Source: Phormidium ambiguum IAM M-71
GTDB taxonomy: Bacteria; Cyanobacteriota; Cyanobacteriia; Cyanobacteriales; Aerosakkonemataceae
Assembly (NCBI RefSeq): GCF_001904725.1
Contig: NZ_MRCE01000041.1
Location: 1 to 56,146 of the forward strand
Length of the DNA: 56,146 nucleotides
Direction: 5' to 3'
Part shown: positions 8,200-17,292 of the stretch, piece after piece
How positions within the stretch are numbered: the first letter of the stretch is position 1
How the letters are laid out: the number at the start of each line of letters is the position of its first letter
Made by a program: the position numbers and the translations under genes
Notes under the pieces: model-generated
The model's input: only the letters and a program-made list of their open reading frames with translations
Databases searched by the model: none
What the model was told of the DNA's origin: nothing

Positions 8200-9720
8200 A
8201 TGCAGCAACAGCAATTAGATGTAATCGTAATTGGTAGCGGCATTGGCGGATTAACCGCAGCCGCTTTACTGGCACGTTATGGTAAAAAAGTCCTAATTTG
8301 TGAAAGTCATGCCATAGCGGGCGGCGCAGCCCACAGTTTTTCCCGCCGAGGTTTTCATTTTGATTCTGGCCCATCTTTTTATTGTGGTTTAAATCACCCA
8401 AAAAGTCTGAATCCTTTGCGGCAAGTTTTAGCGGTTTTAGGTGAATCTTTGCCAACAATTAGTTACGATCCTTTAGGGCATTATCATTTTCCTGAATGCA
8501 CTTTTCCGGTTTATAGTAAAAGCGATCGCTATCGAGAAGAGTTAGCGAAGATTACGCCGCAAGGTGCGATCGAACTCTCTCGATTTGAAAAACGTTTGTT
8601 ATCTCTCTATAAAGCTTTAAAAGATATCCCCACCATCGCTTTAAGAGCAGATTTACAAATGATTCCGATTTTATTAGGAAAATATTTACCTTCTCTATTC
8701 AAATTATTACCCCAAATAGGAATTATTCAAGGCTCTGTTGGTAAGATTATGAATGAAGAAATAACAGATCCTTGGGTAAGAAGATTAATTGATTTAGAAT
8801 GTTTTTTACTTTCTGGGTTAAAAGCTGAAGGAACAATTGCCCCAGAAGTCGCTTTTATGTTGGGAGAACGTAACCATATTGGAGTTGATTATCCTGTCGG
8901 CGGAAGTGGGGCAATTATTGATGCTTTAGTCAGAGGTTTAGAACGTTGGGGCGGTAAGATAAAATTAAACGCTCATGTTGAACAAATACTTTTAGAATCC
9001 GGTAAAGTTTGCGGCGTGAAGTTGCAAAATGGAGAAGTTATTAAAGCAGCAATTGTAATTTCTAATGCAACTATTTGGGATACATACACTAAGTTATTAC
9101 GCCCAGAAGATTTACCAGAAAATTATCAACGAAAATCCCTCCAAACTCCAGCAGTTGATAGTTTTATGCACCTACATTTAGGGATTCGGGCAGATGGGTT
9201 AGAAAATTTAACCGGACATCATGTAGTTGTTCACAATAGTAATAAAGATATTACCGAACCTGGGAATACTTGTATGATTTCTATTCCTTCTGTTTGGGAT
9301 GCTAATTTAGCACCAGAAGGACATCATGTAGTTCATGCTTATACTTTGGAACCTTATACAAATTGGCAGAAAGATGAGGATTATTTGGAGAAGAAAAAAG
9401 CGCGATCGCAACCCCTCTTTTCCGCCTTAGAAAAAATCATTCCCGACTTGCGAGAACGCATAGTTTTAGAACTTATTGGTACACCCTTAACTCACAGCTA
9501 TTACCTACGTCGATATCAAGGAACTTATGGGCCTGCAATTGCCGCAGGTAAAGGCACATTTCCCAGTTTTAATACTCCTATCTCTGGATTATATCGCGTT
9601 GGTGATAGCACTTTACCGGGAATCGGTGTACCTGCTGTTGCTGCTTCCGGGATTTTATGTGCTAATACTTTAGTTTCTCCCCAACAAAATGCCGATTTGC
9701 TAACTAAAATTTGCTGTTAA
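8200..9720 (+). CDS. CrtISO/phytoene-desaturase-like FAD oxidoreductase
   Basis: A 506-residue flavoprotein. The N-terminal FAD-binding signature is DVIVIGSGIGGLTAAALLARYG (residues 7-28) and ends with the ribose-binding acid in LICES. A typical GGAAHSFSRRGFHFDSGPS substrate-domain motif follows, and near the C-terminus is the second FAD motif GLYRVGDSTLPGIGVPAVAASG. This arrangement is that of carotenoid isomerases and desaturases (CrtH/CrtISO, CrtI). It differs from CrtH at many positions, so it is a paralogue of unknown substrate, possibly a carotenoid or another polyprenyl compound. It is transcribed alone or with the following flavoprotein gene (128 bp apart). Confidence 0.75.
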   Translation: MQQQQLDVIVIGSGIGGLTAAALLARYGKKVLICESHAIAGGAAHSFSRRGFHFDSGPSFYCGLNHPKSLNPLRQVLAVLGESLPTISYDPLGHYHFPECTFPVYSKSDRYREELAKITPQGAIELSRFEKRLLSLYKALKDIPTIALRADLQMIPILLGKYLPSLFKLLPQIGIIQGSVGKIMNEEITDPWVRRLIDLECFLLSGLKAEGTIAPEVAFMLGERNHIGVDYPVGGSGAIIDALVRGLERWGGKIKLNAHVEQILLESGKVCGVKLQNGEVIKAAIVISNATIWDTYTKLLRPEDLPENYQRKSLQTPAVDSFMHLHLGIRADGLENLTGHHVVVHNSNKDITEPGNTCMISIPSVWDANLAPEGHHVVHAYTLEPYTNWQKDEDYLEKKKARSQPLFSALEKIIPDLRERIVLELIGTPLTHSYYLRRYQGTYGPAIAAGKGTFPSFNTPISGLYRVGDSTLPGIGVPAVAASGILCANTLVSPQQNADLLTKICC

Positions 9721-9848
9721 TTCTCAGGAAAATTGTTTGGTTTAAATTAACATCTGCGAAAAGATAGATTATTTTTATTCCTATTAACCGATCTTGATTT
9801 GATAGAAAAAACGTTATCCCAGATATAGGACTAATTGGAATTAGAATT

Positions 9849-11384
9849 ATGAATTTACCAAAAACCTCTGTATCTGTTTGGATAGATAACACAGAAACAA
9901 CAAATTTTCCGCCTTTAGGCGGTAACATTTCTGTAGATGTTGCTGTAATAGGTGGTGGAATTACAGGGTTAACAGCTGCTTTATTATTAAAGCGTGCAGG
10001 TTTAAATGTGGCAGTTTTAGAAGCAGCAAAAATAGGTAGTGGAGTGACTGGATACACTACTGCACATCTCACAGTAGCAGCTGATGAACGCTACCAAAAT
10101 ATGATTTCTTCCTTGGGCGAAAAGGATGCAAAACTAGTAGCAGAATCTAGTCAGGCGGCGATCGATCGCATCGCCCAATTTGTCGCAGAAGAAAACATTG
10201 ATTGCGACTTTCAAAGAGTACCAGGATATCTTTACACTGAAAATACTCAAGACATTTCTGAAATCGAAAAAGAAGCAGAAGCAACAAAAAAATTGGGACT
10301 CAACACTTCTTTAACTACTGAGTTACCATTACCATTTTCCGTAAAAGCTGGATTATTATTTCCCAATCAAGCACAGTTTAATTCTCTGCAATATTTACAA
10401 GGACTAGCAAAAACTGTAAATGGTGGTGGCAGTTTTATCTTTGAACAAACGCCTGTAACTAACATCAAAAATAATTCAGTTAATGATGTTTATACTGAGC
10501 GGGGAATTGTGTCAGCAAAAAATGTAATTATTGCTACCCACGCGCCAATTCATGATATTTCGAGTTTGCCAGAATTATATGTAATGTCCACCAAAATTGC
10601 TGCCTATCGTTCTTATGTAATCGGGGTAAAATTGCGTTCTCCAGTACCAGTAGGACTATTTTGGGATACTGATTCTCCCTACCATTACACTCGCAGTTAC
10701 GGAAACATTTTAATTGTCGGTGGTGAAGATCATAAAACTGGAGAAGAGGTGAATAATCAAGAGTGTTACGAAAATCTGGAAGCTTATGTAAAAGCACGTT
10801 ACGATGTTGAATCGATCGACTATTATTGGTCATCTCAACTTTATGAACCCGCAGATGGTTTGCCTTACATAGGTAAAACAGCTACTAATAATAACATTTA
10901 CATTGCTACTGGTTATTCAGGTAACGGCTTAACTTTTGGCACTATTGGTGGAATGTTGATTAGTGATTTAATTGTAGGTCGGGAAAATCCTTGGAGTAAA
11001 CTTTACGATCCTAATCGGATCAATTTGTTAGCTGGCGCACAGAGATTTGTTACAGAAAATTTGGGCGTTGCAAAACATTTTATTGCTGATAGATTCAAAA
11101 CTGATGCTCAAGAACTCTCAGAAGTGCCAGTAGGAGAAGGAAGAATTCTCGACATTGATGGAAAGAAATATGCTGTTTATCGAGATGAAGCAGGTAATTT
11201 GTCTTCTTTATCACCTGTTTGTACTCATGCGGGTTGTATTGTGAACTGGAACAATGCCGAAAAAACGTGGGATTGCCCTTGTCATGGGGGACGTTTTAGT
11301 ACTACAGGTAAAGTGTTAAATGGCCCACCAATTACTGATTTAAACCAACAAGCACTTCCTACTAGCAATGTACCCAAAGGTTGA
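9849..11384 (+). CDS. FAD-dependent oxidoreductase with C-terminal Rieske [2Fe-2S] domain
   Basis: A 511-residue fusion. Residues 28-400 are a DAO-type FAD oxidoreductase with the Rossmann motif VAVIGGGITGLTAA and the late motif NNIYIATGYSGNGLTFGTIGG. Residues 420-505 form a Rieske domain: box 1 is C458TH460AGC463 and box 2 is C476PC478H479GG. C458/H460/C476/H479 should bind the cluster, and C463-C478 are placed to form the stabilising disulfide of high-potential Rieske proteins. In bacteria this architecture occurs in stress and redox islands; the substrate is not known. It precedes a short-chain dehydrogenase and hemerythrin genes, supporting a role in redox or stress metabolism. Confidence 0.85.
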   Translation: MNLPKTSVSVWIDNTETTNFPPLGGNISVDVAVIGGGITGLTAALLLKRAGLNVAVLEAAKIGSGVTGYTTAHLTVAADERYQNMISSLGEKDAKLVAESSQAAIDRIAQFVAEENIDCDFQRVPGYLYTENTQDISEIEKEAEATKKLGLNTSLTTELPLPFSVKAGLLFPNQAQFNSLQYLQGLAKTVNGGGSFIFEQTPVTNIKNNSVNDVYTERGIVSAKNVIIATHAPIHDISSLPELYVMSTKIAAYRSYVIGVKLRSPVPVGLFWDTDSPYHYTRSYGNILIVGGEDHKTGEEVNNQECYENLEAYVKARYDVESIDYYWSSQLYEPADGLPYIGKTATNNNIYIATGYSGNGLTFGTIGGMLISDLIVGRENPWSKLYDPNRINLLAGAQRFVTENLGVAKHFIADRFKTDAQELSEVPVGEGRILDIDGKKYAVYRDEAGNLSSLSPVCTHAGCIVNWNNAEKTWDCPCHGGRFSTTGKVLNGPPITDLNQQALPTSNVPKG

Positions 11385-11763
11385 ATTAGAATTTGCCCAT
11401 TTTCTACCCATAGGTTGATAAAGCAAAAACTAGTAATTGTTAACCTGAAGCATAATTAAGAGTGCAGAATTTGACACCGGATGGGAGTTTTGTCGCTGTG
11501 TCCCATTATTGTGCGTCGAAGAAGAGCGACGGCAGATGTACAAACGGTGAAAAAATGCCAAAGATAAAGAGCGGTGTGGAGTTTTTGTCGCTTCCTCCAC
11601 TTTATTACTACTGAGAGGAAATTAAAGTTTCTATCAGAGCGACTCTTAGGTAGTAAACGCTCTATCTTATTTCGATTATTTGCCAATTTTGAAATGCCCA
11701 ATTTTAATCTTGGATTACTCTCAATCTAAGGGGCAAATTTTTGCTTTTCTTCAGGAGAATTGT
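11385..11763. other. Intergenic region with no supported gene
   Basis: 379 bp between the Rieske flavoprotein gene and the SDR start. A 81-codon open frame on the minus strand (11456-11701) has no recognisable domain and an atypical composition. The SDR reading frame is open from 11680, but the good Shine-Dalgarno sequence (AGGAG at about 11754) is placed for the ATG at 11764. No hairpin or operator stands out. Confidence 0.6.
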
Positions 11764-12624
11764 ATGCCAACCAAGGAACAATTACAACCACCTCAACATC
11801 AGAAACAACAACCTGGTATTGAGTCAGAAATGACTCCAAAACCAAAATCAGATGATGCTAAATATCAAGGTAGTGGAAAATTACGTGATAAGGTAGCTTT
11901 AATTACTGGTGGTGATAGTGGAATTGGTCGCGCAGTGGCAATCTTTTTTGCCAAAGAAGGTGCAGATGTAGCGATCGCTTATTTAAACGAACACGATGAC
12001 GCAAAAGAAACAAAAACGTTAGTAGAACAAGAAGGTCGTAAGTGCATAACTCTTGCTGGTGATATCGGCGACGAAGAATTTTGCCAAGCAGCAGTGCAAA
12101 AGACAGTTAAAGAGTTAGGAAAGCTCGATATTTTGGTTAATAATGCTGCGGAACAACATCCGCAAGAAAGCATAGAAAATATTACCGCAGAACAGTTGGA
12201 ACGCACTTTTCGCACCAATATTTTTTCAATGTTTTACTTATCTAAAGCTGCGTTGAAGCATTTGAAAGAAGGTAGTACAATTATTAATACTACTTCTGTA
12301 ACCGCTTATAAAGGTAATCAACAATTACTAGATTACTCTTCAACTAAAGGAGCAATAGTTGCCTTTACGCGATCGCTTTCCCAATCCCTAGTAGAAAAGA
12401 AAATTCGCGTCAATGGTGTCGCCCCAGGGCCGATTTGGACACCATTAATTCCCGCCACTTTTCCCGAAGATAAAGTTGCTAGCTTTGGTAAACAAGTACC
12501 CATGCAACGCGCCGGACAACCCGAAGAAATCGCTCCCTGTTATGTATTTTTAGCATCTGACGATTCTTCATATATGTCAGGTCAAATCTTGCATCCTAAT
12601 GGTGGCGAAGTAGTCAACGCTTAA
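11764..12624 (+). CDS. Short-chain dehydrogenase/reductase, YghA/GsiB-type stress SDR
   Basis: A 286-residue SDR. The start is placed at ATG 11764 because an AGGAG lies 7 bp upstream; upstream in-frame codons lack a ribosome site. A hydrophilic Gln/Pro-rich N-terminal tail (residues 1-40, LQPPQHQKQQPG) precedes the Rossmann core: TGGDSGIG (48-55) for NAD(P), NNAA (126-129), Ser178 and the catalytic Y191SSTK195. This extended N-terminus is typical of the general-stress SDR group (YghA, B. subtilis YhdF/YhxC-like). The reaction is reduction of an unknown carbonyl. It ends at a hairpin shared with the convergent hemerythrin gene. Confidence 0.85.
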   Translation: MPTKEQLQPPQHQKQQPGIESEMTPKPKSDDAKYQGSGKLRDKVALITGGDSGIGRAVAIFFAKEGADVAIAYLNEHDDAKETKTLVEQEGRKCITLAGDIGDEEFCQAAVQKTVKELGKLDILVNNAAEQHPQESIENITAEQLERTFRTNIFSMFYLSKAALKHLKEGSTIINTTSVTAYKGNQQLLDYSSTKGAIVAFTRSLSQSLVEKKIRVNGVAPGPIWTPLIPATFPEDKVASFGKQVPMQRAGQPEEIAPCYVFLASDDSSYMSGQILHPNGGEVVNA

Positions 12625-12658
12625 ATTAATTTAAGTCTCAATTTCTACCAATTAGTAG

Positions 12659-12681
12659 GGTGCGTTAGTAACGCACCTTTT
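12659..12681. terminator. Bidirectional hairpin between convergent SDR and hemerythrin genes
   Basis: A 9-bp stem with one-base loop (GGTGCGTTA/TAACGCACC) followed by TTTT on the plus strand. It sits within a longer imperfect inverted repeat whose ends read ATTAGTAGGGTG (12651) and CACCCTACTAA (about 12741), so it may be both a dispersed repeat and a terminator for the SDR gene. Confidence 0.55.
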
Positions 12682-12764
12682 ATATATTAGACCTGTAACT
12701 AGCACAATTAGTAAGGTGCATCAAAGTTTGAAGTTCTGAAACACCCTACTAACCATAGTTTAAT

Positions 12765-13217
12765 TTAACTAGCAGCAGACGTTTCTTTTTCTAACTTGCT
12801 TTTAGCTTCTTTAAACTCTTTAGCAAGTTCTTTCATTTCTTGTTCATCCATACTATCACTTACAGAAGGTAAAATTTCGTTTTCTTCTTCCTCTACGTGA
12901 TGTTGAACAGCTTCTTTTAATTCCTCAATTTTAGCTGGGAAATTAGGGTCGCTAGGACTCATAGATTTAATTTCTTCCAGTAGTTCCTTAGCTTCAGTAT
13001 GTTCCTCTTCAGCTTCATCTACCATGTCATGAGTTTCATCGTAATCTCGCATACTTGGGTAGAGGGTTAACTCTTCAACTTTCGCGTGTAAAGTTAACTC
13101 AGTATAAATTTGGTCAAACAAAACTTGCCTTTTTTTTGAGTCTTCTGTTTTCTCTATTTCTGAGAACAAAGACTCAACTTTGCGATGGTCAGATTTGATT
13201 AATTCAATAACATTCAT
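12765..13217 (-). CDS. Hemerythrin HHE-domain protein, single domain
   Basis: A 150-residue all-helical protein. The frame opens at 13262, but the ATG at 13217 (MNVIELIKSDH) has a GGGAGAA site 9 bp upstream and starts exactly at the domain. The diiron ligands follow the HHE pattern: H11, H44 and E48 (LHAKVEEL), H73 (EEEHTEAKE), H107 and E111. Such proteins bind a diiron centre and sense or scavenge O2, NO or peroxide, or store iron. It is last in a row of three related genes. The C-terminal helix is very charged (KELAKEFKEAKSKLEKE), a feature repeated in its two larger paralogues. Confidence 0.9.
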   Translation of the reverse strand: MNVIELIKSDHRKVESLFSEIEKTEDSKKRQVLFDQIYTELTLHAKVEELTLYPSMRDYDETHDMVDEAEEEHTEAKELLEEIKSMSPSDPNFPAKIEELKEAVQHHVEEEENEILPSVSDSMDEQEMKELAKEFKEAKSKLEKETSAAS

Positions 13218-13308
13218 TGCTGTTTCTCCCAGAAAGTAAACAATTAACAAAATTCCCACCACCTGTGAAATGGTGGGAAAAGTAAATAGTTAAATGAGCA
13301 AGTGATTA

Positions 13309-14355
13309 CTACTTCTTCATGGAAGCAGCCATTTGTTCTTGAATCTTGCTCTTAGCTGATTTGAATTCGCTAGCTAATTGTTCGCGCTCTTTTTCGTTGA
13401 AATTCTTGCCAATTGCAGCGAACATTGTGCTTTCTTCTTGACGAACGTGATCGCCTACTGCTTCCATAAGTTGCTTAATTTTTTCTTTGAATTGGGAATT
13501 AGCAGGACTAATTGACTTAATTTCGTTCAACATTCGCTCCATTTCTGCTTGTTCGTCAAACAGTTCTTGGGTGTTTTCATTCCCGTAGAAAGAACGAACT
13601 TTTGGATAAACAACTTGTTCTTCGGCTTTGGCGTGTGCCACTAAATCCTTGTACATTTGGCCGAAGAGTTCTTCTAGTTTGGCAGCATCTTCAGTAGCAC
13701 CAATTTCCGTGAAAATGGTATTCACTTTATTGTGATCTAATCTGATTAGATCGCGGATATCCATATCTTTTTTATCAGAGTTTTGGGTAACGGCGCTACC
13801 AAATACACCTGATAAAGCGGCGACTGCATCTTGTACTCTTCCCCACAGTCCTTGTTCGGGTTCTTTGCCAGTTAATTCACGAGTACCAAGAATTTCAATT
13901 ACTCCTTTGAGTTGTTCTTGATGAGCGCGATTTTCAAAGTTAATTGTGTTTAAAGGACCGATCGCTACTGCAACATCAGCACCCACAACTTGCGAGCATT
14001 TATGAACTAAAAGTCCACACATTACTTGCTTATGCTTTAATAGTTCATGCTGTCCTACTTTTTGGAATAATTTTAATTCCGAACCAGACATTAATTGCTG
14101 AACTTGTTCAATCATTTTCTTGGTGACATCGCGGGGTTCCCCTTTGACACCATACTGCACCATTACAGTTTCTAAAACACCCATATTCTTCTGATCGTCA
14201 GCCAACATTTTTTGGAAGCGATCGCGGATATCAGGATCGGAAATTTCCGAAATAAATTTTTGCTCATTAGCAATCAGCAACTTTTGCAATTCTGCCATAT
14301 CTGCCAATTCTGTAGCAATAGCAGAACGTTTAACATCATCTAAACTTTTTACCAT
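13309..14355 (-). CDS. Two-domain protein: helical N-domain plus hemerythrin-like C-domain (paralogue 1)
   Basis: A 348-residue protein. Residues 1-190 are a helical domain containing many His and Glu residues (ELLKHKQVM, FENRAHQEQLKGV) that may be ferritin-like, though I recognise no named family. Residues 205-345 are a hemerythrin-type four-helix bundle: DHNKVN, LVAHAKAEEQVVYP and DHVRQEE keep their ligands. The residue equivalent to H73 of the smaller neighbour is Gln (DEQAEMERMLNEI). It is about 50% or more similar by eye to the next gene, so the pair arose by duplication. A separate promoter is possible because 200 bp separate it from the upstream paralogue. Confidence 0.8.
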   Translation of the reverse strand: MVKSLDDVKRSAIATELADMAELQKLLIANEQKFISEISDPDIRDRFQKMLADDQKNMGVLETVMVQYGVKGEPRDVTKKMIEQVQQLMSGSELKLFQKVGQHELLKHKQVMCGLLVHKCSQVVGADVAVAIGPLNTINFENRAHQEQLKGVIEILGTRELTGKEPEQGLWGRVQDAVAALSGVFGSAVTQNSDKKDMDIRDLIRLDHNKVNTIFTEIGATEDAAKLEELFGQMYKDLVAHAKAEEQVVYPKVRSFYGNENTQELFDEQAEMERMLNEIKSISPANSQFKEKIKQLMEAVGDHVRQEESTMFAAIGKNFNEKEREQLASEFKSAKSKIQEQMAASMKK

Positions 14356-14556
14356 TTTGTGTTCCCTCTCTCGTTAATTATGGAACTATTCCATACCTTG
14401 AGAATGTCATACAATTTATAGTTGATTCATCCTTCTCTCGACCGATCAAAAATACTAATTAGTCTGAAATAAAAAATTATAAAAAACAGGAAAAATCTAG
14501 AAAGCTTTTACCCAGCTTTCTAGATTTTAATTAGCTTGTTGTGTAGCTTTTTAGAC

Positions 14557-15591
14557 TTATTTCATCGCAGCCATTTGGTCTTGCAATTTGCTCTTAGCAG
14601 CTTTGAATTCAGTCGCCATTTGTTGCTGTTGCTCGCTGCTGAAATTGTCCCGAATCTTAGCAAACATTTCGTTTTCTTCTTGATTAACGTGATGTTGAGT
14701 CATTTGCGCTAACTGCTTCACTTTTTCTTTGAATTGTGGAGAAGAAGGACTCATAGACTTAATTTCGTTGAGCATTCTTTCTTGTTCAGCTTGCTCTTGA
14801 TACAAGTCTTGTGTCTTTGGGTAATAAGGACGAATTGCTGGGTAAACAACTTGTTCTTCTGCCTTGGCGTGTGCAGTCAAATCTTTGTAAAGTTGACCAA
14901 AGAATTCTTGTGCTTTTAGAGGATCTTTAGCACCTTCAATTTCCATGAACAAAGTGTTAGCTTTGGCGTGATCCATGCGAATAATTTGCTCAATTGTCAT
15001 ATCGGACATTCCAGAATTTTGGGTGATCACGCTACCCGCAACACCAGAGAAAGCAGCAACCGCATCTTGAACTCTCGCCCAAATACCTTGATCGGGGTCT
15101 TTTCCTGTTAGTTCCCGGACACCCAGAATTTCTAAAACACCTTTCAATTGTTCTTGGTGCGCCCGATTTTCAAAATTGATGGTGTTTAAAGGAGTGATTG
15201 CAGCTTCGATATCAGCGCCAACAACTTGCGCGGCTTTATGAACTAACAAACCCTTCATTACTTGACCATGTTTCAAAAGTTCATGTTGGGAGAACTTTTC
15301 ATACAAAGATAACTCAGAACTTTGCATCATTTTCTGAGCTTTTTCAATCAATTCTTGAGTCGTTTGTTTCGGCTCTGCTTTGACACCATATTGAACAATT
15401 ACTGTATCTAAAACGCCCAGATTTTTCTGGTCATCATTAAGCATCTCCCGAATTCGATCGCAGATTTCTTTATCTCCGCAAGCGTTCAACAGCATTTGCT
15501 CATTGCTAATGATTAAGTTTTGGATAGCTTTCATATCTGCTAATTTAGTCGCAATAGCAGTGCGTTTGGTGTCGTCAAGAGTCGATACCAT
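14557..15591 (-). CDS. Two-domain protein: helical N-domain plus hemerythrin-like C-domain (paralogue 2)
   Basis: A 344-residue protein when started at the ATG 15591, which has an AAGGAG site 6-7 bp upstream; the frame itself is open to 15630. Its layout is the same as that of the gene downstream: N-terminal helical domain (LADMKAIQNLIISNEQML, FENRAHQEQLKGVLEILG) and C-terminal hemerythrin fold (DHAKANTLFMEI, LTAHAKAEEQVVYP, HHVNQEENEMF). As in paralogue 1, the third His ligand is replaced by Gln (QEQAEQERMLNEI). It is the first gene of a three-gene minus-strand hemerythrin cluster with a 430-bp upstream region. A role in O2, NO or iron handling is inferred from the family. Confidence 0.8.
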   Translation of the reverse strand: MVSTLDDTKRTAIATKLADMKAIQNLIISNEQMLLNACGDKEICDRIREMLNDDQKNLGVLDTVIVQYGVKAEPKQTTQELIEKAQKMMQSSELSLYEKFSQHELLKHGQVMKGLLVHKAAQVVGADIEAAITPLNTINFENRAHQEQLKGVLEILGVRELTGKDPDQGIWARVQDAVAAFSGVAGSVITQNSGMSDMTIEQIIRMDHAKANTLFMEIEGAKDPLKAQEFFGQLYKDLTAHAKAEEQVVYPAIRPYYPKTQDLYQEQAEQERMLNEIKSMSPSSPQFKEKVKQLAQMTQHHVNQEENEMFAKIRDNFSSEQQQQMATEFKAAKSKLQDQMAAMK

Positions 15592-16024
15592 GATGTTCTC
15601 CTTTGTGTTTCTTCTCTTAAAAATCGTCAAACTTATCTAGTCCAATCGTGCAACAGCAAGTTAGCGATTTCATCTCTCTTTTGACGTAGTTAAACTTGAA
15701 TAAATTCTGGCAAAGCACTGATTTAGCTTAGGAATAAATAAATCCAATATCCATCAGATTACATAACATCTATAATTCAGGATTTTTTGATGTTCTACTC
15801 AAAGATAGAGATCGTTTCAGACTCATCTACTTCGACAGATAGATACGATTTATTTAGTAGCGATCTAGATTTAACCTGTATTGCTTCCCTGGAAATAATT
15901 AACGTAAAAAGTTTTTCTCAGGAAATTTGCAACTGAGATATTTTAACTTGCCAAAGCAATTTCTAACAGTCAAATATCAACCAACAAAAAACTCAACTAG
16001 GCTAACCAAACAAGCTAGAGAAAT
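15592..16024. other. Divergent intergenic region upstream of hemerythrin and DUF2231 genes
   Basis: 433 bp shared upstream region of two diverging transcripts. It is AT-rich, with no open frame, tandem repeat or strong hairpin that I can support. The promoters of both flanking genes must lie here. Confidence 0.6.
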
Positions 16025-16543
16025 ATGACACAGACTCCAAATCTTCCCCCACTTATTGAAAGCAATCAATCAGAATATCAAGATAGCGGTGTGACCAGCA
16101 CAGTAGCGATCGCAGGACATCCAATACATCCAGTAATTGTTACTTTACCAATTGCTTTCTTGGTTGCAGCACCAGTCTGCGATTTAGTCTATTTTTGGAC
16201 AAAAGATTTGTTTTGGGCAAAAGGTGCTTTTTGGCTAATAGCTGCTGGAGTAGCAACAGGTTTATTAGCAGCAGCTACAGGATTAATGGACTTTTTTGGT
16301 ATAGAAAGAGTCCGCAAACGTACCGCAGGTTGGGCACACATGATTATCAACATTGTGGTTTTAACTCTCACAATTGTTAACTTAATCTTACGTTGGGGAA
16401 ATGTTGCTGGAGCCATTATACCCACAGGATTAATTATTTCTATTATTGTGGCATTGCTGCTGGGTCTTTCTGGTTGGTATGGCGGTGAATTAGTATATCG
16501 CCACAAAATAGCTGTGATTGGCTATACCGATCGCCATTCGTAA
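16025..16543 (+). CDS. DUF2231 family membrane protein
   Basis: A 172-residue protein with a hydrophilic N-terminus (1-28) and four predicted membrane helices (about 38-60, 68-92, 102-122, 128-150). The family signature GHPIHPVIVTLPIAF lies at residues 31-45, with both His residues conserved. DUF2231 proteins are proposed to bind haem or metals in the membrane, but the function is not established. It faces the hemerythrin cluster divergently, which may reflect shared redox regulation, and ends in a clear terminator. Confidence 0.85.
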   Translation: MTQTPNLPPLIESNQSEYQDSGVTSTVAIAGHPIHPVIVTLPIAFLVAAPVCDLVYFWTKDLFWAKGAFWLIAAGVATGLLAAATGLMDFFGIERVRKRTAGWAHMIINIVVLTLTIVNLILRWGNVAGAIIPTGLIISIIVALLLGLSGWYGGELVYRHKIAVIGYTDRHS

Positions 16544-16589
16544 CTAATCAACACATTTAATAATTACAACTTGCCTCTCAAAATACTCA

Positions 16590-16626
16590 CCTATCTGAAG
16601 GATAAAATAAATCAGATAGGTTTTTT
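16590..16626 (+). terminator. Rho-independent terminator of the DUF2231 gene
   Basis: A 9-bp perfect stem (CCTATCTGA/TCAGATAGG) with a 13-nt loop is followed directly by TTTTTT. It lies 47 bp past the DUF2231 stop codon. Confidence 0.85.
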
Positions 16627-16650
16627 GTCTGAATTTAGAGAGGTAAAAAA

Positions 16651-17070
16651 TTGAGTTACAAAAAAAGCCAAATTCGTAAATTAACTCTCATTTCACTAAT
16701 AATTGTTACACCTTTAGGCTTTTTGACTAAATTTTATCATGGCCCTGCTCAATCATGGATTAATCATTATGCCGGAGACATTCTCTACCAAATATTTTGG
16801 TGTCTCCTGATCTTTTTTTTCTTTCCTACTCATTCTGCCATCAAAAAAATCCCGATAGGGGTTTTCATTTTTAATAGTATAATAGAGTTTCTCCAACTGT
16901 GGAAACCACCATTTTTAGAAGGATTTCGCTATACTTTTTGGGGAAGAATGACACTAGGAACTCAATTCGATCGGCAAGATTTTCTTTACTATTTAATAGG
17001 TAGTTTTATTGGTTGGTTATGGTTGCGTCAACTTTGGCGCAAAGGCAACAATTATGAAAAAACAAGTTAA
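16651..17070 (+). CDS. DUF2809 family membrane protein
   Basis: A 139-residue membrane protein starting at TTG 16651, with a GAGAGG ribosome site about 8 bp before it; no ATG is available in frame near the start. Four hydrophobic segments are seen ([69 protein letters not shown]). The motifs YAGDILY and DFLYYLIG fit DUF2809, a small family of unknown function. It overlaps the next gene by 17 bp, so the two are probably translationally coupled. Confidence 0.8.
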   Translation: MSYKKSQIRKLTLISLIIVTPLGFLTKFYHGPAQSWINHYAGDILYQIFWCLLIFFFFPTHSAIKKIPIGVFIFNSIIEFLQLWKPPFLEGFRYTFWGRMTLGTQFDRQDFLYYLIGSFIGWLWLRQLWRKGNNYEKTS

Positions 17071-17281
17071 AGTTAAACCAAACTCTAAACAACAAAGTAT
17101 TCAAGAAACAGCTGATGGTAGCTTAATTATACATTTAAAATCACCACCAGTTGACGGCAAAGCAAATGAAGAATTAATTAAACTATTGGCAGAAAAGTTT
17201 CAGGTATCCAAATCTCAAATTACTATTAAATCAGGTATATCTTCAAGAATCAAGTTAGTTGAAATAGACACAAATTCCTAA
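17054..17281 (+). CDS. YggU/DUF167 family protein
   Basis: A 75-residue protein starting at ATG 17054 inside the end of the DUF2809 gene. It has the complete YggU pattern: [35 protein letters not shown] (helix after the PVDGKAN loop), then [19 protein letters not shown]. The family is widespread in bacteria and archaea and adopts a small alpha/beta fold, but its function is unknown. The gene ends 12 bp from the convergent GST gene. Confidence 0.85.
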   Translation: MKKQVKVKPNSKQQSIQETADGSLIIHLKSPPVDGKANEELIKLLAEKFQVSKSQITIKSGISSRIKLVEIDTNS

Positions 17282-17292
17282 CAAGATTTTTG

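Noticed and set aside
8105-8458. Minus-strand frame across the 30-bp palindrome and the start of the CrtISO-like gene
   Set aside because: It is antisense to a well-supported flavoprotein gene and includes repeat DNA; no homology recognised.
11456-11701. 81-codon minus-strand open frame before the SDR gene
   Set aside because: No ribosome site, no recognisable domain, and it overlaps the leader of the SDR gene. Composition looks non-coding.
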